Assembly (NCBI RefSeq): GCF_963678185.1
Contig: NZ_OY782757.1
Span: 1,997,501-2,061,500 of the forward strand
Direction: 5' to 3'
Length of the DNA stretch: 64,000 nt
Source: an uncultured Tolumonas sp.
Lineage (GTDB): Bacteria; Pseudomonadota; Gammaproteobacteria; Enterobacterales; Aeromonadaceae
Shown here one piece after another: positions 9,849-20,934 of the stretch. Below the pieces are notes generated by a model. It saw only the letters and a program-made list of their open reading frames with translations, made no database searches and was not told the origin of the DNA. Within the stretch, counting starts at the first letter, position 1; every line of letters begins with the position of its first letter. Position numbers and translations under genes: made by a program.

Positions 9849-10487
9849 TTAATTCCAGACCAGCACGTCAACCGGCGTCGGGTTATACGCATTACAGGGG
9901 TTATTCAGCTGTGGGCAGTTAGAGATCAGCACAATCACATCCATCAGCGCTTTCAGTTCTACATATTTACCCGGTGCACTAATGCCATCGGCAAAACTCA
10001 AACCACCGTCTGCGGTAATGGGCACGTTCATGAAGAAATTGATGTTATGGGTGATATCACGCTTGCTCATACCAAACTCAGGGTTTTCGGTCACTGCCAG
10101 CAACCAGCTGTCACGGCAGGCATGCATGTGTTTTTTGCCTAAATCGTAACGCACCTGATTACTTTCCGTCGCACACGCACCACCCAAGGTGTCATGGCGA
10201 CCACAGGTGTCAGCAACAATTTCCAGCATCGGGTTACCTTCGTTAGTCATCAACGTAGTTCCCGCGGACAAGTAGACATTGCCCTGCTCACGAATGGTAT
10301 CCACCGCGCTGTAACGCTCAGCGGGGTTAGCGGCGGAATAAAACAGCGTGTCTGCCGCCTGATTGCCTTCCGAATCCACGATACGAATGGTCTGTCCCGC
10401 TTTCACCACTTTCATCCAATAATCGCCGGCCAGCACCGTTTCGCGATAGGCCACGTCCGTTGGATTTAACAAACTTTCCTTGATCAT
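9849..10487 (-). CDS. DUF1989 protein UAAP2, probable carboxyguanidine deiminase subunit
   Basis: 212-residue DUF1989-family protein of the urea-amidolyase-associated type 2. Starts at the ATG at 10487, preceded by a strong TAAGGAG Shine-Dalgarno at 7-base spacing, which overrides a much longer upstream reading overlapping the neighbouring gene. Conserved features include [38 protein letters not shown] and a C-terminal Cys-rich segment [17 protein letters not shown] typical of the family. Published work on guanidine-degrading bacteria showed that the paired DUF1989 proteins (CgdA and CgdB) form a carboxyguanidine deiminase producing allophanate and ammonia. Which of the two names belongs to this gene I cannot say from sequence. 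Confidence 0.88.
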   Translation of the reverse strand: MIKESLLNPTDVAYRETVLAGDYWMKVVKAGQTIRIVDSEGNQAADTLFYSAANPAERYSAVDTIREQGNVYLSAGTTLMTNEGNPMLEIVADTCGRHDTLGGACATESNQVRYDLGKKHMHACRDSWLLAVTENPEFGMSKRDITHNINFFMNVPITADGGLSFADGISAPGKYVELKALMDVIVLISNCPQLNNPCNAYNPTPVDVLVWN

Positions 10488-10497
10488 AAATCGCTCC

Positions 10498-11220
10498 TTA
10501 GTGACCAGCGCAGCAAACATAACGACGGGTATTTTCAAATCCACGACCATTTTCCGGGCGGGAAAGACGACAAACATCATCCGCGGCGACGGGGGCGGCC
10601 TTATACACGCCATACTGAATTGGCTTTCGCGGATATTCCGCCGCGCCATCCATCGGATGCGGACAGGTGTTAAACACCACCAGCGTTTCCATCTCAAAAC
10701 GCAGCGTAACGCTGTCACCGGCTTTGGAATGTCCGGCGGCAAATTGCAGATTGCCTTCGTCATCGGTAAACACTTTGCTGAACAGATTGAGGTTGGCTGC
10801 CAAATCGCGGGCACCTAAACCATATTTCGCCACTTCCACCAGAAAGCTGTCGTAACCATTTTGTTTCCACAGATTACGATCGTGTTGATAGTCACGCTCG
10901 CCCCACCGTGTTGCCACTTTCGCTTTGTTAGTGGTGCCCGCCACGGTGTCGATCCAACAGGTATCATCTTGCACGATCGAGCAGAAAATCCGTCCCATAT
11001 CGGAATAGAGGCAATGGCCGGTCGTCAGCTTAAAGGTGTGCTGACACTTCAAGGTGTCGGGTGCGTTGTAACGCTCCAGCAGATTACGTGGGTTATAAAA
11101 CAGCATACCGACATTGGCACCACCTTCGACATCAGTGATTTTCAACAGCGATCCGGCTGGCATTACCATCGACCAGTGGCTGCCACCGGGCAGCGAATCT
11201 TCAAACAATAATTCCGCCAT
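10498..11220 (-). CDS. DUF1989 protein UAAP1, probable carboxyguanidine deiminase subunit
   Basis: 240-residue paralogue of the following gene, urea-amidolyase-associated type 1. The ATG at 11220 has a TGGAG Shine-Dalgarno and gives the family N-terminus [19 protein letters not shown]. Conserved features are [54 protein letters not shown] and NTCPHPMDG. The gene begins immediately after the ABC ATPase stop (1-bp gap) and ends 10 bp before its partner, so the pair is co-translated. Expected role is the other half of the heteromeric carboxyguanidine deiminase; this follows from the known family pair, not from visible catalytic residues. Confidence 0.88.
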   Translation of the reverse strand: MAELLFEDSLPGGSHWSMVMPAGSLLKITDVEGGANVGMLFYNPRNLLERYNAPDTLKCQHTFKLTTGHCLYSDMGRIFCSIVQDDTCWIDTVAGTTNKAKVATRWGERDYQHDRNLWKQNGYDSFLVEVAKYGLGARDLAANLNLFSKVFTDDEGNLQFAAGHSKAGDSVTLRFEMETLVVFNTCPHPMDGAAEYPRKPIQYGVYKAAPVAADDVCRLSRPENGRGFENTRRYVCCAGH

Positions 11221-11221
11221 A

Positions 11222-12004
11222 CTATTGCTCCATTTTTGGTTCGGGTGACAAGCGCAGCGCATCTTCGGCTTTCAGCTTTCCACCTTGTAAAGGAATGTCA
11301 TAGGTGATTTGTGCGCCGAAACGCTGCGGGGATTGCGGATCATGCCGCGATTTATCAAACACCCACAGGCGACTGCCAAGCGCAAACCCCTCTTTTAAAT
11401 CGTGCGTCACCATGAAAATGGTTAACCCTTGCTGCAACCACAATTCACGGATGAGTTGGTGCATATCACCACGAATACCGGGGTCCAGCGCGCCAAACGG
11501 TTCATCGAGTAACAAGATGCGTGGCTTTTTCATCAACGCCTGCGCAATGGCTAAACGCTGCTGCATACCACCCGACAACTCGCTGGGGTAACGGTTTAGT
11601 GCATGGCCCAATCCCACCCGCTCCAGCATGGCGACCGCGCGATCTTGCGCCTGTTTTTTCGCCGCGCCGAACAACTTGCCCAGCCACGGTGATTGCGCAA
11701 ATTCATCAGCCAACAGCACATTGCCCAGCGCGGTTAAATGTGGAAACACCGAATATTTCTGGAACACGATGCCACGATGTTCGTCCGGTTCTTGCGGAAT
11801 GGGTTTGCCATCCAACAACAACTCACCACGCGACACACTTTCCGTACCCAGCACCAGTTTGAGGAAGGTACTTTTGCCACAGCCAGATGCCCCGACCACC
11901 GTGACAAATTCACCGGCATTGATAGAGACATTGATGCGTTCCAACACACACACATCGCCATACTCTTTCCAGACGTTTTTCGCCTGCAAGATCGATTGGC
12001 TCAT
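11222..12004 (-). CDS. ABC transporter ATPase, probable guanidine importer
   Basis: 260-residue nucleotide-binding subunit of the nitrate/sulfonate/taurine-type ABC importer class. Walker A GASGCGKST (38-46), Q-loop FQKYSVFP, signature LSGGMQQR (143-150), Walker B ILLLDEPFGALD and the switch His in MVTHDLKEG are all present. Its ATG overlaps the permease stop in an ATGA arrangement. Being between the riboswitch-controlled binding protein and the guanidine catabolic genes, it most likely energises guanidine uptake; the cargo itself cannot be read from the ATPase. Confidence 0.9.
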   Translation of the reverse strand: MSQSILQAKNVWKEYGDVCVLERINVSINAGEFVTVVGASGCGKSTFLKLVLGTESVSRGELLLDGKPIPQEPDEHRGIVFQKYSVFPHLTALGNVLLADEFAQSPWLGKLFGAAKKQAQDRAVAMLERVGLGHALNRYPSELSGGMQQRLAIAQALMKKPRILLLDEPFGALDPGIRGDMHQLIRELWLQQGLTIFMVTHDLKEGFALGSRLWVFDKSRHDPQSPQRFGAQITYDIPLQGGKLKAEDALRLSPEPKMEQ

Positions 12005-12831
12005 CCTTGCGCCTCCCCGTTACGACCGAAATACCAAGGGAACGCTTTGCGGGCCGTTACTTTTAAAATCCAGTCCATTGCAAAAGCAAGCAGCGTGATC
12101 CAAAAGACATACGGCAAGATCACCGACATATCGAGGTAACGTCGTACCAAGAAAATGCGATAACCCAAGCCTTCTGTTGCCGCAATCGCCTCGGCTGCAA
12201 TCAAAAACAGCCACGCACTGCCCAGCGTCAGCCGCACCGCCTCAAACAAACGCGGCAACACCTGTGGCAACATCATGCGCAGCAAAATCTGCCAACTGGT
12301 CGCCCCCAGTGTCTGCGCTTTGATCAGCTGTTCCTCTGGCAAACTTAAGGTCTTTAATTGCAGATCGCGGATCAGGATCGGACAGATCCCAATCACGATC
12401 AGCATCACCTTCGCCAAATCACCCAAGCCAAAAACGATAAACAGGATCGGTAAAATAGCCATTGGCGGGATCAACGACAACGCAGTTACGAGCGGTGAAA
12501 TCGGCGTGCGGAACAGCGGAATACCACCATTGAGTAAACCCACACTCAACCCCAGTGCCGCACTGATACCCACGCCCATCAGTAACAACCGCAGGCTGGA
12601 TAAGGTATCCGCCAGCAGTAAATACTCACCGCTGCGGCGGCTTGGCTCGAATGCCATTCGAGCAATCGAATCCAAGATCACCGGGAATGACGGCAACAGT
12701 TTGTCATTCGGATTTACTGCCAAGCGCGCTTCTGAATTAATCAGATACAACAGCAGTAAAATCACAAACGGCAGTAATGCCAGTAACCAGCGACCTAAGC
12801 GATCCGGTTGTCGATTAATGAGTCGGGCCAT
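12001..12831 (-). CDS. ABC transporter permease, probable guanidine importer
   Basis: 276-residue inner-membrane permease of the BPD_transp_1 class with about six hydrophobic segments: one near the N-terminus (LLALLPFVILLLLYLI), then segments beginning LLLMGVGISAALGLSVG and continuing through VTALSLIPPMAILPILFIVFGLGD. The coupling-loop EAA-like region QTLGATSWQILLRMMLPQVLP is present. I start at the ATG at 12831, which has AGGAG at 7-base spacing; the in-frame TTG six bases upstream sits directly on that Shine-Dalgarno and cannot use it. Overlaps the ATPase gene by four bases and follows the binding protein by 24 bp. Confidence 0.9.
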   Translation of the reverse strand: MARLINRQPDRLGRWLLALLPFVILLLLYLINSEARLAVNPNDKLLPSFPVILDSIARMAFEPSRRSGEYLLLADTLSSLRLLLMGVGISAALGLSVGLLNGGIPLFRTPISPLVTALSLIPPMAILPILFIVFGLGDLAKVMLIVIGICPILIRDLQLKTLSLPEEQLIKAQTLGATSWQILLRMMLPQVLPRLFEAVRLTLGSAWLFLIAAEAIAATEGLGYRIFLVRRYLDMSVILPYVFWITLLAFAMDWILKVTARKAFPWYFGRNGEAQG

Positions 12832-12855
12832 CGCCAATCTCCTTTCCTACGCAGA

Positions 12856-13932
12856 TCACAGCTTGCCGTCGGCAGCCATTTGCATATAAGTTGGGTCAAA
12901 CCGCAGCTTCACATTGTTTTTGTCACCATAGATACCCGCTGGAGTTTCGATGCCGATGAAGTCAGCGCTCGGCGCATTTTCACCCAGCAAACCATGCTGT
13001 AATGAGAATTCCGATACTAACTGCATGGTCAGTTTCAGATGAGGGTCTTGTGCCTGAGACAAGGCATCGACTGGGTTGTAGAACATTTTGGTGGCATTTA
13101 ACTGCGCTTCATAACCTGCCAGATCGGTGCCCGATGCCTTCGCCATCGCCGTGCGCGCTTGTTTAGCTTTAGCATCATTGCCAGACATGGTGTACATCAC
13201 TTCATACCAAGCCCCTGCCAGCGCTTTCCCCAATTCCGGATGCGCTTTTAGCTTGTCGGTTTTCACCACCAGTAAATCAAGAATTTCACCGGGGATCTTG
13301 CTGGAATCAAACACCAAATGGCTATCCGGCTGTTTGACTACTTCCGACAACATCGGGTTCCAGGTAACCGTAGCGGTGACATCTTTAGTCGCATACGCAG
13401 ACACGATATCGGCATCCGAGGTGTTAACGATCTTGATGTCTTTTTCGTTCATACCCTGCGTTTCCAGCGCACGCGCCAGCAGATAATGCGACACACTGAG
13501 CTCCACCAGATTAACCGGCTGACCTTTAATATCTTTCAGCTCAGATTTGCCTTTCAGCACCACACCGTCATTACCATTGGAGTAATCACCAATGATCATG
13601 GCGGTCGAATCAACGCCACCGGCAGCCGGAATAGTTAGCGCATCCATGTTAGTCATCACACAGCCATCAAAACCACCGGCGGTGTATTGATTAATTGATT
13701 CGACGTAGTCGTTCACCTGCACGACATCGATATCAATGCCGTATTTATCTGCCCATTTCTTGATAATGCCGCTTTGTGCTGCATAATCCCAAGGCATCCA
13801 ACCGGCATAAATCGTCCAGGCGACTTTGAATTTTTCTTTGGCAAATGCTGGCACGGAGCCAAACAAAAAGACCGGTAACAGGCCAACACACAGCCATTTA
13901 CGGAATGAGGCGCTAAAAGTGGATTTTTTCAT
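12856..13932 (-). CDS. Periplasmic substrate-binding protein of the probable guanidine ABC importer
   Basis: 358-residue protein of the nitrate/taurine-type solute-binding family (NMT1/SsuA-like). It has a clear Sec signal peptide (positively charged start, hydrophobic GLLPVFLFG, cleavage near PAFA-KEKF). The mature part starts with KVAWTIYAGWMPWDY, typical of this family, and includes the hinge-region signature GGFDGCVMTNMDALTIPAAGG. First gene after the guanidine-I riboswitch, with Shine-Dalgarno GGGAGGG directly in the riboswitch-proximal leader, so it is the gene whose translation the switch controls most directly. Ligand guanidine is inferred from context; pipelines usually call this class a urea or taurine binding protein. 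Confidence 0.88.
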   Translation of the reverse strand: MKKSTFSASFRKWLCVGLLPVFLFGSVPAFAKEKFKVAWTIYAGWMPWDYAAQSGIIKKWADKYGIDIDVVQVNDYVESINQYTAGGFDGCVMTNMDALTIPAAGGVDSTAMIIGDYSNGNDGVVLKGKSELKDIKGQPVNLVELSVSHYLLARALETQGMNEKDIKIVNTSDADIVSAYATKDVTATVTWNPMLSEVVKQPDSHLVFDSSKIPGEILDLLVVKTDKLKAHPELGKALAGAWYEVMYTMSGNDAKAKQARTAMAKASGTDLAGYEAQLNATKMFYNPVDALSQAQDPHLKLTMQLVSEFSLQHGLLGENAPSADFIGIETPAGIYGDKNNVKLRFDPTYMQMAADGKL

Positions 13933-13980
13933 GGTTCCCTCCCTGGGAGCACGTGGTTAAAACACAAGAGATCATGGCTG

Positions 13981-14085
13981 TGCGCCGCTGTCTCCCGGGT
14001 TTTTGTCCCGCCGTGTAACCTTCAGGGAAGGTCGACAACTCTCGGACCAGACACTTACCAAGTAAGCCGGAACCCTAGTCATCCA
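13981..14085 (-). promoter_or_regulatory. Guanidine-I (ykkC-class) riboswitch
   Basis: On the minus strand the 5' leader contains the conserved blocks of the guanidine-I aptamer in the right order. CTAGGGTTCCGG is at 14078-14067, then CTGGTCCGAGAG at about 14050-14039, and a CCTTCCCTGAAGG hairpin at 14031-14019. ACGGCGGGACAAAAACCC follows, then CGGGAGA ending at 13991. The aptamer ends about 50 bases before the start codon of the binding protein. Known members switch expression on when guanidine is bound. No T-tract terminator is visible between aptamer and gene, which suggests control at translation initiation. Found by recognition of the consensus, not by a covariance model search. Confidence 0.93.
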
Positions 14086-14540
14086 TTACAAATTGTGGCA
14101 CAGAAGCCAGCGTTTACACGCCATAAACATCAAGTGCGTTATCTAACCAAACTAATGCAATTCACAAGCCAACAGTAAATTACTGCAAAAACCACAATAA
14201 AATACTCATTTGAGATTAATAACATGGTTTTTATTAATTTATTTGCCTGATTATTGTTACTGCGCGCCAAAATGAAACACCATTTAAGGGCAAATATGAT
14301 GTGATTTGTAAATAGAAAACAACTAACGTAAATCACTGGTTATAAACAAGTTAACACGTTAAAAACAAAAATATTTATTATGTTTTTTTATCAAAAAAAT
14401 CGCTTTATACTCAAATTTCACCGTAAAGATCATATTAATTACTTATTTATATCTTATAAGATGAACATGCCATTGAAGGAAAAAGATGGCTGTTGAATGA
14501 TAGCTCTTGCCACACCGTCAGCAGTACAGGATGTAACTCT
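14086..14540. other. AT-rich intergenic region upstream of the riboswitch and chemoreceptor
   Basis: About 450 bp, markedly AT-rich, between the divergent guanidine operon and the chemoreceptor gene, so it must hold both promoters. On the minus side a TGTAAT (14090-14085) just before the aptamer could be a -10 element, but I find no convincing -35 partner or sigma-54 site. I see no further gene, tRNA or repeat here. Confidence 0.5.
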
Positions 14541-16109
14541 ATGAACCATTTTGCATCAACCGCAGGCAGAGAAAGAGAATTCTCTGAGCAACATAATCTT
14601 ATCTCTACCACTGACACCCAAAGCCGTATCACTTATGCCAATGAACATTTCTGCGATATCGCCGGCTATCACCCAGATGAGCTCGAAAACCAATACCACA
14701 ACGTCGTGCGCCATGCTGATATGCCGAAAGCCGCATTTAAAGACATGTGGGAGCATCTGAAAGATAAAAAAAGCTGGATGGGTGTCGTAAAAAACCGCTG
14801 TAAAAATGGCGATCATTATTGGGTTAATGCGTATGTCACACCCATTTTAGATAACAACGGTAATGTATTTGAATATCAATCAGTCAGAACTAAACCCTCA
14901 AGAGAAGATATAAACAGAGCCGCCGGTTATTACCAACAAATAAACCACGGGAAATTACCACGGGCATTACGTTTGCCTACGTTTAATATTTCGTTTATTT
15001 CTATTTTACTTTCATTCGGTACGATTATCGCAATTATTGCGAATATGATGTTATCGGAAATAAATTCACTTTCATCCATCGCCATTGGTTTAGTCATAAT
15101 ACAATCCGTCTTTGCGATCTGGTGGGGAAGAAAATTAAAAACACTGGCCAATATTGCTAAAGAAAATTTTAATACTGATATTACCCAAGTGCTGTATACC
15201 GGTCGTCGCGATGAGCTCGCCGCGATCGAATTAGCGCTCAGAATGAAAAAAGCCGAGTTAAGAGCCATTGTCGGACGAACCGGCGATACCTGTAATACCA
15301 TTCTTCAGGCAGCGGAAGATGATGCCGGTAATATTCAGTCCATCACCAATAACATCGACCAACAACGGGCAGAAACAGAGCAGCTGGCTACTGCCATCAA
15401 TGAAATGAGCAGTTCGATCCGCGAAGTAGCTACCAGTGCCAGTTCAACCTCGGAATTAACCGCGGAAGCGCGCCAAACTGCCGAGCTGGGTCAAAAAAGT
15501 ATCCAGGCAACGGTTAGTGCGGTAAATGCCTTGCATGATGAGTTAGATAACTCTAAACAAGTTATTAATGAATTAGCTGATAACACCAAGCACATTGGCA
15601 GCATCCTTGATGTCATTACCAGTATTGCCGATCAAACCAACCTATTAGCACTCAATGCCGCGATCGAAGCCGCCAGAGCCGGAGAACAAGGGCGTGGTTT
15701 TGCGGTAGTTGCCGATGAGATCCGCTCTTTAGCATTGAAAACGCGCACCTCCACCGATGAAATTCAGCAGATGATCTCGAAACTGCAAAGTAGTGCCAGT
15801 ACCGCAGTCACGACGATGGATCATGGTGCTGACTTGTCAGAGACTTGTCGTACACAAGCCAATGCAGCCGGTGAAGTGTTCGGTCAAATTAATGACATGC
15901 TGCATCACGTGACTGATGCCAGCCATCAGATTGCCACCGCCGTTGAAGAACAAGCGTATGTGACTGAAGACATTAATCGCAGTATTCATAACATTCGCGA
16001 ATTAGCCGACACCAGCACTACCAGCAGCCATACTGCTGTAGATCGTATCGCGTTACTGGTCGAGCGCTTGCAAGGCTTATGTCGCCTGATCAACCAATTT
16101 CAACGTTAA
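14541..16109 (+). CDS. Aer-like PAS-domain methyl-accepting chemoreceptor
   Basis: 522-residue energy/redox taxis receptor. The N-terminal cytoplasmic PAS domain (about 15-115) closely follows E. coli Aer: [32 protein letters not shown] and [15 protein letters not shown]. Two closely spaced hydrophobic segments (about 155-210, including [14 protein letters not shown]) follow, with no sizeable periplasmic domain. A C-terminal signalling hairpin ends the protein, with the invariant tip around [19 protein letters not shown]. No C-terminal NWETF-type pentapeptide is seen. I chose the ATG at 14541 with upstream AGGAT; an in-frame TTG at 14493 would add 16 residues. FAD binding is expected from Aer but not proven by sequence. 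A terminator follows. Confidence 0.92.
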   Translation: MNHFASTAGREREFSEQHNLISTTDTQSRITYANEHFCDIAGYHPDELENQYHNVVRHADMPKAAFKDMWEHLKDKKSWMGVVKNRCKNGDHYWVNAYVTPILDNNGNVFEYQSVRTKPSREDINRAAGYYQQINHGKLPRALRLPTFNISFISILLSFGTIIAIIANMMLSEINSLSSIAIGLVIIQSVFAIWWGRKLKTLANIAKENFNTDITQVLYTGRRDELAAIELALRMKKAELRAIVGRTGDTCNTILQAAEDDAGNIQSITNNIDQQRAETEQLATAINEMSSSIREVATSASSTSELTAEARQTAELGQKSIQATVSAVNALHDELDNSKQVINELADNTKHIGSILDVITSIADQTNLLALNAAIEAARAGEQGRGFAVVADEIRSLALKTRTSTDEIQQMISKLQSSASTAVTTMDHGADLSETCRTQANAAGEVFGQINDMLHHVTDASHQIATAVEEQAYVTEDINRSIHNIRELADTSTTSSHTAVDRIALLVERLQGLCRLINQFQR

Positions 16110-16120
16110 CTAAATGAAGC

Positions 16121-16152
16121 AGGACGATTTTTAACGAAAATCGTCCTCTCTT
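16121..16152 (+). terminator. Terminator after the Aer-like receptor
   Basis: Perfect 11-bp stem AGGACGATTTT/AAAATCGTCCT with a 5-base loop, followed by a pyrimidine-rich CTCTTCC rather than a pure T-tract. Confidence 0.7.
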
Positions 16153-16263
16153 CCACACCAAGATCCCATTGATCCTTCCGGATCGTCAAAAAAATAGCTT
16201 AATTACTGGCACAGCCTTTGCAAATTAACAAATACCCGCTAGGCGTTATTCAGGGATATTTTT

Positions 16264-16842
16264 ATGAGACGGTGGAATAGACACTTTAGCCAATACCACA
16301 CACTGAACTGGCTTATGATATGGATGCTGCTTTGCTGCTGCACAATTTTATTATTTCCGGTCGAACGCTTACACAGCACTGGGGAATGGCTAATACAATT
16401 CAGAATATTCTTTAGTCTGGGTTTGTTAATTGCCTGCTCATATTTTGCCAGCCAGCTATTACTGATTGGCTGGGATCATGCACTTACGCATTGGTTGGAA
16501 CGCCAGAAACAGCAAAGTTTGCAGCGTATGATTGAGTGCCTGGATTTCACCGAAAAGGCCATTTTACGCGAGTTTGTGATCCAACGAAAAAGCGTCATAA
16601 ATTTGCCATTGACCGAACCAGCAGTCAAAAATTTGTTAGACGCAGGCGTGCTCGACTTTGCGTATGGTCAACCACTGAACGATGACTTAAGTCAGATAAA
16701 AGCATTGATGATTGCATTGGAAGCTCGTCCATTACTGACTTACAAAGCCCTTGGTTTAAGTAACGGGAAAATGAGCGAAGAACAAGTCGAAATCATTATG
16801 AACGCACGACCGAAATATGTCAGTAAAAACTCAATGCGCTAA
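16264..16842 (+). CDS. SieB-family (superinfection exclusion B-like) membrane protein
   Basis: 192-residue protein with two N-terminal hydrophobic segments (about 15-35, WLMIWMLLCCCTILLF, and 47-70, FFSLGLLIACSYFASQLLLIG) and a soluble C-terminal domain. That domain contains LDFTEKAILREFVIQRKSVI and a DAGVLDFAYG-type segment, matching my recollection of the SieB Pfam family. The family name comes from a phage-encoded exclusion protein, but chromosomal homologues in gammaproteobacteria have no established role. No phage genes flank it here. Base composition resembles its neighbours. Function unknown; the family call is moderately secure. Confidence 0.6.
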   Translation: MRRWNRHFSQYHTLNWLMIWMLLCCCTILLFPVERLHSTGEWLIQFRIFFSLGLLIACSYFASQLLLIGWDHALTHWLERQKQQSLQRMIECLDFTEKAILREFVIQRKSVINLPLTEPAVKNLLDAGVLDFAYGQPLNDDLSQIKALMIALEARPLLTYKALGLSNGKMSEEQVEIIMNARPKYVSKNSMR

Positions 16843-16860
16843 TCCTCAGCCTAATTAATA

Positions 16861-16892
16861 AAAAAGCACCTTTGAAAGGTGCTTTTTTATTT
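16861..16892. terminator. Bidirectional terminator between the SieB-like gene and mgsA
   Basis: AAGCACCTTT/AAAGGTGCTT stem with a GA-centred loop; T-tract TTTTTT on plus and a matching A-tract upstream that is a T-tract on minus. Serves the two convergent genes. Confidence 0.9.
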
Positions 16893-16914
16893 AACCAGAT
16901 CAACGAGTTAAATT

Positions 16915-17376
16915 TTATTCAGTCCGCGACTTCAAATAACCAGCATAATCAGGAATTTCAATACTGAATTCTTTTTTCATATTCGGCGAATCCATCAGGA
17001 AGTCGGCCGTTGCCTGATTGGTTGCCATCGGAATATTCCATACAGCTGCCAATCGCAATAATGCTTTAACATCCGGATCATGCGGTACAGCATTGAGCGG
17101 ATCCCAAAAGAAAATTAAGACGTCAATTTTTCCTTCGGCAATCAAAGCCCCTAATTGCTGATCGCCACCCATTGGCCCAGACAGCAAACAAGTGATCGGC
17201 AAACCCGCTTCTTTACTTAGGCGAGTACCGGTTGTGCCAGTGGCATACAAGTGATGCAATTTCAGCTCTTCAGCGCGCACCTTTACCCAGTCAACCAGCG
17301 CCTGTTTCATATTGTCGTGTGCCACTAAAGCTACACGTTTGTGCCCAGCCATTACACGTTGAGTCATTAACGCCAT
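16915..17376 (-). CDS. mgsA: Methylglyoxal synthase
   Basis: Converts dihydroxyacetone phosphate to methylglyoxal and phosphate, a glycolytic overflow bypass. The 153-residue protein has the family signatures: [16 protein letters not shown] at the N-terminus, [15 protein letters not shown] (phosphate site), [15 protein letters not shown] containing the catalytic Asp region, and [20 protein letters not shown]. Monocistronic, between a bidirectional terminator and the tufA terminator. Confidence 0.97.
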   Translation of the reverse strand: MALMTQRVMAGHKRVALVAHDNMKQALVDWVKVRAEELKLHHLYATGTTGTRLSKEAGLPITCLLSGPMGGDQQLGALIAEGKIDVLIFFWDPLNAVPHDPDVKALLRLAAVWNIPMATNQATADFLMDSPNMKKEFSIEIPDYAGYLKSRTE

Positions 17377-17439
17377 ACCAATCCCTCGGATAGATAATCT
17401 AGTCGTGCTTAAATTTGCGCTGCACAGTATATATTTTTG

Positions 17440-17475
17440 ATAAAAATAAAGGGCGACCTAAGTCGCCCTTTATTA
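17440..17475 (-). terminator. Terminator of the str operon after tufA
   Basis: Stem AAAGGGCGACTT/AAGTCGCCCTTT (in either orientation, near-perfect palindrome at 17448-17471) followed on the minus strand by TATTTTTATC. Confidence 0.88.
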
Positions 17476-17501
17476 TATTGCGTGATGCGCAAATTAATCG
17501 A

Positions 17502-18707
<1,206 letters not shown>

Positions 18708-18750
18708 TTATTTCCGCCAGTCTGAACTGGCGGAAAAGATTACGTGTTAA

Positions 18751-20853
18751 TTATTTAGACTTACGCGCTTCAATCACCGCCAGAGCGATGTTGTTTGGCG
18801 TTTCAGCGTACTTACCGAACTCCATAGAGTAAGAAGCACGACCTTGGGTGGCAGAACGCAGATCAGTCGCATAACCGAACATTTCAGCCAACGGTACCAG
18901 CGCGCGAACCAGCTTGCCAGATGGGCCGTCTTCCATACCTTCGATGATGCCACGACGACGGTTCAAGTCACCGATTACATCACCCATGTAGTCTTCAGGA
19001 GTCTCAACTTCGACTTTCATTACAGGTTCGAGCAGAACTGGCTTAGCCTGCATGAAGCCTGATTTGAATGCCATAGAAGCAGCGATTTTAAACGCCAGTT
19101 CAGAAGAGTCGACATCATGGTAAGAACCGAAGTGCAGACGAACACCAACGTCCACTACTGGATAACCAGCCAGAGGACCAGATTTCAGCTGTTCGCGAAT
19201 ACCTTTATCAACGCCAGGGATGAATTCACCAGGAATTACACCGCCTTTAATATCGTTGGTAAATGTATAACCAGCACCTTCTTCCAATGGGAAGAGGTCG
19301 ATCACAACGTGACCGTACTGACCACGACCACCAGACTGTTTAGCGTGTTTACCCTGAACATCTTTCGCTTCAACACGAACGGTTTCACGGTAAGCTACCT
19401 GTGGTTTACCCACGTTAGCTTCAACCTTGAACTCACGACGCATACGGTCAACGATGATTTCCAAGTGCAATTCGCCCATACCAGCGATGATGGTTTGGCT
19501 TGATTCTTCATCAGTCCATACGCGGAATGACGGATCTTCCTGAGCCAAACGGCCCAGAGCCAGACCCATTTTTTCTTGGTCAGCTTTGGTTTTTGGTTCA
19601 ACAGCAACAGAGATAACTGGCTCTGGGAATTCCATACGCTCAAGAATAATTGGCGCGGATTCATTACAGATTGTGTCACCAGTAGTCACGTCTTTCAGAC
19701 CGATCGCAGCAGCGATGTCACCAGCACGGACTTCTTTGATCTCTTCACGTTTGTTAGCGTGCATCTGAACGATACGGCCAATACGCTCGCGTTTGTCTTT
19801 CACTGAGTTCAGTACGAAATCGCCTGAATTCACAACACCAGAATAACAACGGAAGAATGTCAGGTTACCAACAAACGGATCTGTTGCGATTTTGAATGCC
19901 AAACCAGAGAATGGTTCATCATCATTTGGATGACGTTCAGCCGGCGTACCATCTTCCAGTTGCCCTGCGATCGCAGGTACATCAACAGGAGAAGGTAGAT
20001 ATTCAATAACCGCATCCAGCATTGCCTGAACACCTTTGTTCTTGAATGCAGAACCACAGGTAACCAGAACAATTTCATTACGCAATGCCAGATCACGTAA
20101 TGCAGCTTTCAATTCAAGTTCAGTGAACTCTTCGCCGCCTAAGTATTTTTCCATCAGTTCTTCTGTTGCTTCAGCAGCAGATTCAACCAGATGTTGACGC
20201 CATTTTTGAGCTTCAGCCAGCAATTCAGCAGGAATATCTTCGTATTCGAAGGTAACGCCTTGGTCGGCTTCATTCCAGTTGATAGCTTTCATCTTGACTA
20301 AGTCGATGACGCCTTTGAAGTTTTCTTCCGCGCCGATTGGCAATTGCAGAGGAACTGCATGACCTTTCAGACGGGTTTTGATCTGTTCAACAGCACGCAG
20401 GAAGTTAGCACCAGTACGGTCCATTTTGTTAATGAACGCAATACGAGGTACTTTATACTTGTTTGCCTGACGCCATACTGTTTCAGACTGTGGCTGAACA
20501 CCACCTACTGCACAGTAAACCATTACTGCGCCGTCCAGAACACGCATTGAACGCTCTACTTCGATAGTAAAGTCTACGTGGCCAGGGGTATCGATGATGT
20601 TAACACGGTGTGGTTGGAACTGTTTGCCCATACCACTCCAGAAACAGGTAGTCGCCGCAGAGGTAATGGTAATACCACGCTCTTGTTCCTGTTCCATCCA
20701 GTCCATGGTAGCAGCGCCATCATGAACTTCACCAATTTTGTGGTTTACACCGGTGTAAAACAGGATACGTTCAGTAGTCGTTGTTTTACCGGCGTCGATG
20801 TGTGCGCTGATACCGATATTACGGTAACGCTCAATGGGTGTTGCACGAGCCAC
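18751..20853 (-). CDS. fusA: Elongation factor G
   Basis: Translocation GTPase; also acts with ribosome recycling factor. 700 residues from a GTG start at 20853-20851 giving the conserved N-terminus [20 protein letters not shown]. The start is supported by an AGAGGA Shine-Dalgarno 8 bases upstream and by alignment in mind to E. coli EF-G; an upstream ATG at 20910 is rejected. G1 AHIDAGKT, G3 DTPGHVDF, G4 NKMDRTGA, then domains II-V. Third gene of the str operon. Confidence 0.98.
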   Translation of the reverse strand: MARATPIERYRNIGISAHIDAGKTTTTERILFYTGVNHKIGEVHDGAATMDWMEQEQERGITITSAATTCFWSGMGKQFQPHRVNIIDTPGHVDFTIEVERSMRVLDGAVMVYCAVGGVQPQSETVWRQANKYKVPRIAFINKMDRTGANFLRAVEQIKTRLKGHAVPLQLPIGAEENFKGVIDLVKMKAINWNEADQGVTFEYEDIPAELLAEAQKWRQHLVESAAEATEELMEKYLGGEEFTELELKAALRDLALRNEIVLVTCGSAFKNKGVQAMLDAVIEYLPSPVDVPAIAGQLEDGTPAERHPNDDEPFSGLAFKIATDPFVGNLTFFRCYSGVVNSGDFVLNSVKDKRERIGRIVQMHANKREEIKEVRAGDIAAAIGLKDVTTGDTICNESAPIILERMEFPEPVISVAVEPKTKADQEKMGLALGRLAQEDPSFRVWTDEESSQTIIAGMGELHLEIIVDRMRREFKVEANVGKPQVAYRETVRVEAKDVQGKHAKQSGGRGQYGHVVIDLFPLEEGAGYTFTNDIKGGVIPGEFIPGVDKGIREQLKSGPLAGYPVVDVGVRLHFGSYHDVDSSELAFKIAASMAFKSGFMQAKPVLLEPVMKVEVETPEDYMGDVIGDLNRRRGIIEGMEDGPSGKLVRALVPLAEMFGYATDLRSATQGRASYSMEFGKYAETPNNIALAVIEARKSK

Positions 20854-20934
20854 GATAGATATCCTCTTACTAAGGTTGAACCTTAGACAACGAAACCGCG
20901 TACAGGCCATCCGAAGATGGCCTGTACAACCGGA

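Noticed and set aside
12831..12837. TTG start two codons upstream for the ABC permease
   Set aside because: The TTG abuts the AGGAG Shine-Dalgarno; the ATG at 12831 has proper spacing.
14083..14120. Sigma-54 promoter for the guanidine operon
   Set aside because: A TGGCAC lies on the opposite strand and lacks the TTGC partner at the correct spacing.
16264..16842. Prophage remnant around the SieB-like gene
   Set aside because: No integrase, phage structural gene, attachment repeat or tRNA target lies nearby, and base composition is unremarkable.
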